Assembly (NCBI GenBank): GCA_025935515.1
Contig: JAICVC010000020.1
Location: 1-20,119, forward strand
From: Sphingomonas sp.
Lineage (GTDB): Bacteria > Pseudomonadota > Alphaproteobacteria > Sphingomonadales > Sphingomonadaceae
DNA length: 20,119 nucleotides
Direction: 5' to 3'
This document shows positions 15,051 to 20,119 of the stretch, piece after piece. The notes below the pieces were generated by a model, which searched no databases, was not told where the DNA came from, and was given only the letters and a program-made list of their open reading frames with translations. Numbering within the stretch: position 1 is the stretch's first letter; each line of letters begins with the position of its first letter. The position numbers and the translations under genes were made by a program.

Positions 15051-15899
15051 ATCTTCGCCGCACTCGGCGCGCAATAGCGCGAACCATTGGTCGCGGAGGT
15101 CTTCGTCCCCGGCGCGTTCGGCGGCGCGGTCGGCGGCTTCGCTGGCCTCGAGGATTGCGACTTCGTCCGGAGTGCATGCGCGGGCGTAAGGCTCGTCGTC
15201 ATCGATCTCATCATAGGGCCGACTTTCGTAGCCCTCGAACCCCTCGGGCGGCGGGAAATCGGTGAGCCAGATGTCGTCGTCGATCGGATCGCGCCAGCAG
15301 CGGTCGGAGAGGTCGAGGCCTTCGTCTTCTTCGCGAAGTGGAAGATTCGGGTCTCCCTCCACTTCCTCCACTTTGTCACCCTCGATGAGCGCCAGCGCAC
15401 GCGCGACGGCCTCGTCGTCGCCGGTGCGAAGCGCGTCGATCGCGAAGGTCCAGTCGATGGATTGCGTACCCCTGCGAACGCAGGGGGCCAGAGTCTTGGT
15501 TGGGGCTGGACCCCGGCCTCCGCCGGGGTACTCGGAGTGCCGATCGAGGCGGCGGAGGATTTGCAGGCCGAGGCGGTTATCGAGGAAGTGACGCTCGCCG
15601 ACCAGCTCGCCATCGCGGTAGAGCTGCTCGACATTGCCCTCCATCGAGCGGGCGAGGAGGGTGTCGGCGAGCCGCTCCCGCGCAATGCTCAGCGCCGCGT
15701 CCCAGGCGGCGGCGAAGACCGGGCTGCGGCGGCGCGCGGCGTAAGCGCCCGAGATGCCCATGCCGGCGGCCTCGCACGCCTCGGCGACGACGGCGGTTTC
15801 GGCGAGTGTTTCGCAGAAGGTGGCCATTCTTTCGCCGGTCCAGCCGTCGTGGCGGACGATGGGAAGGGTGGGTTGCGGTTCGTGCTGCTGCTGTTCCAT
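14994..15899 (-). CDS. Hypothetical protein with terminase-small-subunit-like N-terminus
   Basis: 301 residues from the ATG at 15897-15899; an internal ATG (Met25) is an alternative, and no clear Shine-Dalgarno is seen. Residues 18-70 (DGWTGERMATFCETLAETA, then ACEAAGMGISGAYAARRRSP) form a helix-turn-helix-like region resembling small hypothetical or terminase-small-like proteins of sphingomonads. Residues 75-120 are helical. Residues about 124-145 (PGGGRGPAPTKTLAP then CVRRGT) come from a palindromic repeat inserted in frame. The C-terminal half is very acidic, with helices up to about 283. Residues 284-301 (RHAGLEPGSASLSESGDK) come from a second repeat. The ancestral protein probably lacked the insert and ended elsewhere. 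DNA binding is inferred only. Confidence 0.7.
   Translation of the reverse strand: MEQQQHEPQPTLPIVRHDGWTGERMATFCETLAETAVVAEACEAAGMGISGAYAARRRSPVFAAAWDAALSIARERLADTLLARSMEGNVEQLYRDGELVGERHFLDNRLGLQILRRLDRHSEYPGGGRGPAPTKTLAPCVRRGTQSIDWTFAIDALRTGDDEAVARALALIEGDKVEEVEGDPNLPLREEDEGLDLSDRCWRDPIDDDIWLTDFPPPEGFEGYESRPYDEIDDDEPYARACTPDEVAILEASEAADRAAERAGDEDLRDQWFALLRAECGEDRHAGLEPGSASLSESGDK
15466..15531. repeat. 66-bp double-hairpin repeat inside a coding region
   Basis: GTACCCC (15466-15472) and GGGGTAC (15525-15531) form the ends. Inside are two strong hairpins: CCCCTGCG/CGCAGGGG (15469-15486, two-base loop) and ACCCCGGC/GCCGGGGT (15510-15529, four-base loop). The look is that of short palindromic repeats usually found between sphingomonad genes. 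Its length, 66 bp, is 22 codons, so the host frame is kept. Confidence 0.65.
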
Positions 15900-15993
15900 G
15901 AACCATATTGGAACATAGAATTGGAGCTGTAGGAAAGCTATTTTGCCCGAGTGCTGCTGGGAACTTTTGTCAGGGTAAAGATTGAGGAGCTAA

Positions 15994-16782
15994 GTGGGCG
16001 AGGCGCGTCGAAAGCGGGAAAGATTCCTTTCGTTACATCCAGACTGTTGCTTTTGCGGGGGAATTACGCCTGCAACGACCCTTGACCACGTTCCGCCTAG
16101 GGTCTGTTTTGCCGGCCGACATGCTCCGGACTCTTTCCAATTCCCCGCTTGTCCGGGATGTCAGAACGCAACTCGAATTGACGAACTAGTTTTCGGTTTC
16201 TTCGTTCGAATGGCGGACACTGATGACGAGAATTTTCGTCAGGGCGAGTTCGAACGACTTCTGTCGGGAATAAAAAATAATGCCCCTCACGCGCTTCCTC
16301 GTCTCAATTTGTCGAGAGGTCAGCTAAGACGCTCGCTTCGAGAGATGGGAATTCCCAAACCCCCAGGGATACTCGTCGAGGAACTGCCTCTGGCAGCGAT
16401 TTCAATAGACGTCCACCCGCACATTCTTAGGTATGCAAGAAAGCTAGCCTTGGCACTTTATTACCGAGAGCAGGAACGCATCGCCGCTCCAGGTCATCAT
16501 GTCTGGGCAATGTGGTGCCAAGCTACCGATCGAAAGCGAATGAACGCTTTCGAAGATTTCGTGAAAATGACGCCTTTAGTCACCGTCGGTGAACGTAAAA
16601 ACGTGAATTTCGGCAATCAGTTCGCTTATCGCTGTAACAAGGCGGACAAACCTGATGTCTTTGCGGCAATCGCACAGTTTGGCTTGGGAATCGTGACTGC
16701 CATGATCGTTGTGGACGCCCCCAGCGCAAACCACTTGAAATGGCGGGATTCTGTCCAGGTACAAGATTTGTGGAGTCATTGA
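15994..16782 (+). CDS. HNH-type nuclease-like protein
   Basis: 262 residues from a GTG at 15994, preceded by a good GAGGAG Shine-Dalgarno. The N-terminal 60 residues match an HNH-like zinc fold: CCFCGG (Cys18, 19, 21), TLDHVPPRVCF with Asp31-His32 in the place of the catalytic histidine, and PACPGCQN (Cys53, 56, Asn58). The C-terminal 200 residues are mixed and not recognised. Codon use and base composition are visibly AT-richer than in the flanking housekeeping genes, as expected for an acquired gene. It is convergent with the SIR2-like gene (31-bp gap). It could be a defence nuclease, but proteins with this DHVPP pattern are also widespread as uncharacterised single genes. Confidence 0.6.
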   Translation: MGEARRKRERFLSLHPDCCFCGGITPATTLDHVPPRVCFAGRHAPDSFQFPACPGCQNATRIDELVFGFFVRMADTDDENFRQGEFERLLSGIKNNAPHALPRLNLSRGQLRRSLREMGIPKPPGILVEELPLAAISIDVHPHILRYARKLALALYYREQERIAAPGHHVWAMWCQATDRKRMNAFEDFVKMTPLVTVGERKNVNFGNQFAYRCNKADKPDVFAAIAQFGLGIVTAMIVVDAPSANHLKWRDSVQVQDLWSH

Positions 16783-16813
16783 GCGTTGACGAGGGCGGTG
16801 TCCTGAATTCGGC

Positions 16814-17860
16814 CTAACGGCGCAGGGGTTTATCGTAGAGTCGAAGCAGCTCAGCGCCTTTTGCAGTTAGGAATTGCGGATTGAAGGACGTCGATGCTCC
16901 CGGAAGGTTCATTTTCTGCATTAACGCCGTACGGATGTCATCTTGATGGACCGCCGGCAGACCTACCGCCGTCGCAAACGTCTGAGGCCAACATCCTAGG
17001 CGTTCGCGCTGACTTTCGAAGAAATCTAGATTTTGGTCGTGAAACGCAAAGCCGATAAATACGAGATTCACAGCGTTCTCGATCAGCGCGCGGATCGTAG
17101 CCATTTTCTCTTGATCTCTCTCGGACTCTCCGAACGTACGGATACCGCTGGCCAACTGAAGGAGCTTTTCCGAAGTGATCTGCTCGAAGCCTCCAAAGTC
17201 AGCATCCGTGTCGTCGGGCCGACCAACTCGGCCGTAAGGATGGATAATTGGCACTTCGTCGACGATTTTTCGGGCCTCCGCTTCACTAGCCCCAAATAGT
17301 TGCACCAGCGCGCGAGTGAAGAATACTTCGAGGCATCGGTCGTAGTTGAACACGATAAAGGATAGGTTTCGGAATGGCGCGCGGGGGTTACTGACATGCG
17401 ACCCAGCCCGCATCAGATTCAGCAGTTCGAGTAGCCATGCGTCCTTCAGGCGCAGCTTCGAAATGTTGAGCAGTTGACTGTATTCTTCATCGAGTAAAAG
17501 TTCGCTGCCAGCTTCCGCTTGGAGAATGAGCCAGCAGATGGCGACTTTCGCCACCGTTTCGATGTGCCGATTTCCGGCATGGTGGTTGATGAACTCGTCG
17601 ACCGAACGGACCAGCCCGATGTGGCTGACTATCTCGCTAAGCGCCTTTCGATAGGCAAAACCATTGTCACCATCGCCGTCCTGCTCGGATTTGCGACGCA
17701 GGGCGTCCGACACAATTTGATGAGCGGGCGTTCGAAGATTCCCTTGCGCGATGGGCGCGAGAAACCCTGCAATCTTGTCTCGGAACTCAGCCCCAAGCGG
17801 AAAATCCAGGTCGTTGCTCGCGCCCGCGCCAATAATAAACACGGTTTTTGACTCGAACAT
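16814..17860 (-). CDS. SIR2-like domain protein (possible NAD-consuming defence effector)
   Basis: 348 residues from the ATG at 17858-17860 with GGGGAA upstream. It has the SIR2-superfamily pattern: the Rossmann loop FIIGAGASND (8-17), IVFNYDRCLE (169-178) as the NxD-type site, IIHPYGRVG (205-213) with a His in the position of the catalytic histidine, and LVFIGFAFHDQNLDFF (267-281) as the last conserved strand. In prokaryotic immunity many proteins with such domains hydrolyse NAD+ on phage infection, but the family also has uncharacterised stand-alone members with HPYG rather than HG. No second domain, such as a sensor, is obvious. AT-richer than the neighbours and convergent with the HNH gene. 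Confidence 0.72.
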   Translation of the reverse strand: MFESKTVFIIGAGASNDLDFPLGAEFRDKIAGFLAPIAQGNLRTPAHQIVSDALRRKSEQDGDGDNGFAYRKALSEIVSHIGLVRSVDEFINHHAGNRHIETVAKVAICWLILQAEAGSELLLDEEYSQLLNISKLRLKDAWLLELLNLMRAGSHVSNPRAPFRNLSFIVFNYDRCLEVFFTRALVQLFGASEAEARKIVDEVPIIHPYGRVGRPDDTDADFGGFEQITSEKLLQLASGIRTFGESERDQEKMATIRALIENAVNLVFIGFAFHDQNLDFFESQRERLGCWPQTFATAVGLPAVHQDDIRTALMQKMNLPGASTSFNPQFLTAKGAELLRLYDKPLRR

Positions 17861-17994
17861 CTAATTTCCCCGCTCGCTCTCTAGGCACCGACGAAACATT
17901 CACCCGCACTCACTCTTGGAGCCAACTAGGAACGGCGGTTTTCAGCCATTCCTGAAGTTATTCCCAAAAATGTCGGGTTTTCGGACAATTTTCT

Positions 17995-18021
17995 TTGGAC
18001 ACCAAACCGGTGCGGTATAGT
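17995..18021 (+). promoter_or_regulatory. Candidate promoter for a structured RNA
   Basis: TATAGT at 18016-18021 is a strong -10. Upstream, TTGGAC at 17995-18000 (or TTTGGA at 17994-17999) can serve as -35 with a 15-16 nt spacer, shorter than ideal. The start would be near 18028, just before the structured segment. Confidence 0.4.
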
Positions 18022-18027
18022 GTCGGC

Positions 18028-18144
18028 GTAGCGGGGAGCTTGGAGTTCGCAGCAAGCCCTTGTGGTAGGGGCCGCTGTCCTGACCGGGAGCCTCTTTTGC
18101 TCCCCGCCCTTCCGACTGGTGTGGTGCCCGCCAGAAGTGCCGAC
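18028..18144 (+). ncRNA. Candidate structured RNA with alternative hairpins
   Basis: No gene is readable here, but the DNA is rich in base-pairing. GCGGGGAGC (18031-18039) is perfectly complementary to GCTCCCCGC (18099-18107), a nine-pair long-range stem. GGGAGC (18086-18091) can instead pair with GCTCCC (18099-18104) in a compact hairpin with a seven-base CTCTTTT loop. The two structures exclude each other, as in riboswitch or attenuator designs. GTCGGC (18022-18027) and GCCGAC (18139-18144) also pair and could close the whole region, although on the proposed start the 5' strand would be just upstream. It does not match what I know of SRP RNA, RNase P or tmRNA, and 6S RNA could not be confirmed. 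Confidence 0.35.
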
Positions 18145-18194
18145 GGGAACTACTGTCCATCACGCACGATTCCGAGACAAGCAGGTAAATCGCT

Positions 18195-18311
18195 TCACCA
18201 CATAAAATCCTGTGGATTTGCGGCGAGATGAATACCGGCCATCGCACAAGCGCCGGAGCCTGCGAACGGATCGACGAAAGCGGCTAATGGGGTGGACCGC
18301 TGAAGATCACA
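18195..18311 (-). pseudogene. Remnant of a DNA methyltransferase (motif I)
   Basis: A 38-codon open stretch, bounded by stop codons at 18312-18314 and 18195-18197, reads STPLAAFVDPFAGSGACAMA. DPFAGSG is the SAM-binding motif I (FxGxG type) of DNA amino-methyltransferases, where it usually follows such a TPL-hydrophobic lead. The short IHLAANPQDFMW end does not continue as expected for the enzyme, and the upstream part is missing. It lies between the candidate RNA and the 3' end of the tRNA gene, so it looks like debris left by a mobile or restriction-modification element at a tRNA site. Confidence 0.5.
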
Positions 18312-18316
18312 TCAAA

Positions 18317-18428
18317 TGGGCGGCGAGCTAGGACTTGAACCTAGAACCTCTCGTGGCTTATCCCGTGGTTGCTACACCTTGAGATACCTAGAACCCACAA
18401 GCGCTCTATCCAGTTGAGCTACTCGCCG
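18317..18428 (-). tRNA. Atypical tRNA gene with about 35 extra nt in the anticodon arm
   Basis: On the minus strand the acceptor stem CGGCGAG (18428-18422) pairs fully with CTCGCCG (18327-18321), followed by C73 and an encoded CCA (18319-18317). The D arm GCTC-AACTGGATA-GAGC (18419-18403) and the T arm CTAGG-TTCAAGT-CCTAG (18344-18328) are perfect. CTTGT after the D arm pairs with ACGAG before the variable loop (one G-U), and can extend to CTTGTGG/CCACGAG. Between them lie 42 nt instead of 7, giving 112 nt in total rather than about 77. No conventional 5-bp/7-nt anticodon arm is found anywhere inside. A possible loop G-T-TCT-A (anticodon UCU, Arg) fits the Arg-like D loop with A20, but the identity is not secure. 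It may be a pseudogene, an intron-like insertion or a novel tRNA-like RNA. Confidence 0.6.
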
Positions 18429-18440
18429 ATTGGTAAGTGG

Positions 18441-18469
18441 ATTCTATTACGGGCGTGACCGCCGTCCAG
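18441..18469 (-). promoter_or_regulatory. Candidate promoter of the atypical tRNA gene
   Basis: Read on the minus strand, CTGGAC (18469-18464) as -35 and TAGAAT (18446-18441) as -10 are separated by exactly 17 nt, and the -10 ends 12 bp before the tRNA 5' end. The correct spacing and placement suggest that the tRNA gene is transcribed. Confidence 0.5.
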
Positions 18470-18703
18470 TAAGTTTCCTTCACAAAAGTGAAATTGTGAG
18501 GCTTGACCTGGGATTTTTGGCGGTTTTGAGGCGTTTCTGAGCGCCCACAGAAATGTGGATTGTTTTTCAGTGCGATATTTAGACTCGTCCACCGGCATGT
18601 CGATGACTTCGATATGTAGATCACGCTCCGATCGCACCGCGCTAGCTCGACTCCATGCCCGAAACCACTAAGGCTGCGGCTGGACGGGTGAGGGGGCTGC
18701 CCA

Positions 18704-19378
18704 ATGTTCAGGCTGACCAGGCTAAACCCGCCGCACGGCTGGAACGCGGTGGTCTGGGAGCTGGCGATCGTCACGCTGGGCGTCCTGATTGCGCTTGGCG
18801 CGCAGCAGCTTGTCGACAATATCCACCAGCGGGGCGAGGTCGCGCAACTGATCGGCGCGTTGCGCGCCGAGCTGGCCGACAATCGTGCGCGTTGGGAGCA
18901 TATCCGCAACTCCGACCCATGCACGCTGCAGCGGCTCGATGCGCTCGAGCGGTGGAACGCGACGGCGCCCGCGAACGCCAAGCTCAACCGAGCCTACCGC
19001 CTGTTCCTGTGGAACCAGCATTCGGGCGCCTGGGACCTGGCCAAGACCAGCGACACGACGGCGAACATCCCGCTTCGCCAGCGGCTGCTCTTCGCCAGCC
19101 TCTACGATGCGATCAACAACTGGCGGCAGATGATCAACGAAGAGAATGCGAACACGCAGGTGCTGGGCGGGCTGCTGGCGACCGCGGACCAGCCGGAGAA
19201 CCGAAAGCAGATCGCCTATCGGATATCGCTGGCGCGCGGGTACGTGAACCGGCGAAAGTTCAATTACGACTACATGTTCAAGCGGTGGGACTCGTTGGGG
19301 ATCGCGCCGGACGACAGCCAGCTCACGGTGCAGGCGAACGACAAATTGCTGTGCGAGCCGCTGGATCGGCTGAGTTAA
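18704..19378 (+). CDS. Single-pass membrane protein of unknown function
   Basis: 224 residues from the ATG at 18704, preceded by GAGGGGG. After a short basic N-terminus there is one hydrophobic helix (about 17-38, VVWELAIVTLGVLIALGAQQ), followed by helical soluble sequence with a QRGEVAQLIGALRAELADNR coiled-coil-like segment, an Arg/Trp-rich middle and NYDYMFKRWDSLG near the end. The WELxIVTLGVLIALGAQQ helix resembles proteins of the DUF6090-like group and many sphingomonad hypothetical proteins. The large soluble part would face one side of the membrane. Base composition is like the core genome, so the accessory island ends before it. It is convergent with parE. Confidence 0.7.
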   Translation: MFRLTRLNPPHGWNAVVWELAIVTLGVLIALGAQQLVDNIHQRGEVAQLIGALRAELADNRARWEHIRNSDPCTLQRLDALERWNATAPANAKLNRAYRLFLWNQHSGAWDLAKTSDTTANIPLRQRLLFASLYDAINNWRQMINEENANTQVLGGLLATADQPENRKQIAYRISLARGYVNRRKFNYDYMFKRWDSLGIAPDDSQLTVQANDKLLCEPLDRLS

Positions 19379-19407
19379 GAGGTCGGACCCCCTATTCGTC
19401 GAGAGAT

Positions 19408-20119
19408 TTACGCGTCGATCTCTTCCTCATCCACCGCGCTCGCGCGGCTCTGAATAAACTCGAACCGCTGCGCCGGGTCGCGGCCCATCAGGCGCTCGAC
19501 CAAATCTTTGATCGGCTGGCGGTCCTCGTAGGCGCTGGGCAGCGTCACCTTGAGCAGCGAGCGGGTCGCGGGGCCCATCGTCGTTTCCTTGAGCTGGCCC
19601 GGGTTCATCTCGCCCAACCCCTTGAAGCGGCTGACCTCGACCTTCTTGCCCTTGAACTCGGCGGCTTCGAGCTCGGCGCGGTGGGCGTCGTCGCGGGCGT
19701 AGAGGGTCTTCGCACCGGCGGTCAGGCGGTAGAGGGGGGGCTGGGCGAGGAACAGGTGGCCGCGGCGGACCAGCTCGGGCATTTCCTGGAAGAAGAAGGT
19801 CATCAGCAGGGTGGCGATATGGGCGCCGTCGACGTCGGCGTCGGTCATGATGATGACCCGCTCATAGCGGAGCGCTTCCTCGGCCCATTTGTCTCGGATA
19901 CCGCAGCCAAGCGCCTGCTGGAGGTCGGCGATTTCCTGGTTGCCGCGGATCTTGTCGGCGGTGGCCGAGGCGACATTGAGGATTTTGCCGCGGATCGGCA
20001 GGATCGCCTGGGTTGTGCGGTCGCGGGCCTGTTTGGCCGAGCCGCCGGCGCTGTCGCCTTCGACGATGAACAGCTCGGTGCCCTCAGCATCGTCATTGGC
20101 GCAGTCGGTGAGCTTGCCG
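19408..20119 (-). CDS. parE: DNA topoisomerase IV subunit B, 3' part
   Basis: The C-terminal 236 residues of ParE, cut at the right window edge. The frame is open from 20118 to the TAA at 19408-19410. The TOPRIM domain is clear: LFIVEGDSAGGSAKQARDR, ILPIRGKILNVASAT, and the metal-binding VIIMTDADVDGAHIATLLM. The tail has PPLYRLTAGAKTLYARDD, SRFKGLGEMNPGQLKETTM and a short acidic C-terminus. The PLYRL, short linker and FKGLGEM arrangement with AHIATLL fits ParE rather than GyrB. With ParC it forms topoisomerase IV, which decatenates chromosomes. The 29-bp gap to the previous gene contains no clear terminator. Confidence 0.93.
   Translation of the reverse strand, partial: GKLTDCANDDAEGTELFIVEGDSAGGSAKQARDRTTQAILPIRGKILNVASATADKIRGNQEIADLQQALGCGIRDKWAEEALRYERVIIMTDADVDGAHIATLLMTFFFQEMPELVRRGHLFLAQPPLYRLTAGAKTLYARDDAHRAELEAAEFKGKKVEVSRFKGLGEMNPGQLKETTMGPATRSLLKVTLPSAYEDRQPIKDLVERLMGRDPAQRFEFIQSRASAVDEEEIDA

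Noticed and set aside
14486..15685. Minus-strand open frame of about 400 codons between the L,D-transpeptidase and the 301-codon gene
   Set aside because: It overlaps both genes out of frame; the translation is Ser/Arg-rich with no domain, so it is a shadow.
18022..18144. Structured segment considered as SRP RNA, RNase P RNA, tmRNA or 6S RNA
   Set aside because: It lacks the conserved GGAAG-AGCAG tip of SRP RNA and the RNase P and tmRNA signatures; similarity to 6S RNA is only general (long hairpin), so no name was given.
18317..18428. Enlarged tRNA considered as tRNA-Leu/Ser/Tyr with long variable arm or as tRNA-Sec
   Set aside because: No 5-bp stem with a 7-nt loop follows the D arm, and 112 nt exceeds these classes; the extra bases fall inside the anticodon arm.
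18419..18637. Minus-strand frame of 72 codons just upstream of the tRNA gene
   Set aside because: Part of it (EVIDMPVDESKYRTEK) looks coding-like, but it starts with GTG without a Shine-Dalgarno, contains the tRNA promoter and ends inside the tRNA; too weak to call.
18406..18987. Minus-strand frame of 193 codons opposite the membrane protein gene
   Set aside because: It covers the tRNA 5' part and the antisense of a clear coding region, with no domain.

Overview
The window reads as chromosomal DNA from a GC-rich alphaproteobacterium, most likely of the Sphingomonadales. The basis is the protein set: a PEP-CTERM protein with the sphingomonad-style PEPASW sorting motif, small conserved proteins typical of that order (53, 55 and 59 codons), a ParE of alphaproteobacterial type, and two palindromic repeats of the kind scattered through alphaproteobacterial genomes. 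This is inference from protein families; no database search was possible.

Layout. 1-2255: an accessory-looking left end with a RadC-like protein cut by the window edge, a putative lipoprotein with a Pro-Thr stalk, an AT-richer gap with a possible gene remnant, and a small Ala/Pro-rich membrane protein. 2256-5617: a PEP-CTERM protein convergent with rimO (ribosomal protein S12 methylthiotransferase), then a pirin gene divergent from an HxlR-type regulator. 5701-9617: a compact surface-polysaccharide cluster made of UDP-glucose 6-dehydrogenase, a second nucleotide-sugar dehydrogenase (UDP-HexNAc type) and a polyprenyl-phosphate sugar-phosphate transferase. Together these make two UDP-uronic acids and start a lipid-linked glycan. 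An MFS transporter (9583-10899) converges on the cluster and overlaps its last gene by 35 bp.

11065-15899: two tiny conserved proteins, a leishmanolysin-like (M8) metalloprotease, a small Cys-rich protein, a radical SAM protein with a Cys-rich C-terminus, an L,D-transpeptidase, and a 301-codon protein carrying an in-frame palindromic repeat and a second repeat as its C-terminal tail.

15994-18428 is an AT-richer accessory island and the most unusual part. It holds an HNH-type protein convergent with a SIR2-like protein (a defence-like pairing), a candidate structured RNA with two mutually exclusive hairpins, the remnant of a DNA methyltransferase, and a tRNA gene (minus strand, CCA encoded) whose acceptor, D and T arms are intact but whose anticodon arm carries about 35 extra nucleotides. 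The window closes with a one-helix membrane protein and the 3' part of parE.

The best candidates for something undescribed are the enlarged tRNA gene, the RNA with alternative helices next to it, and the repeat insertion inside the 301-codon gene.
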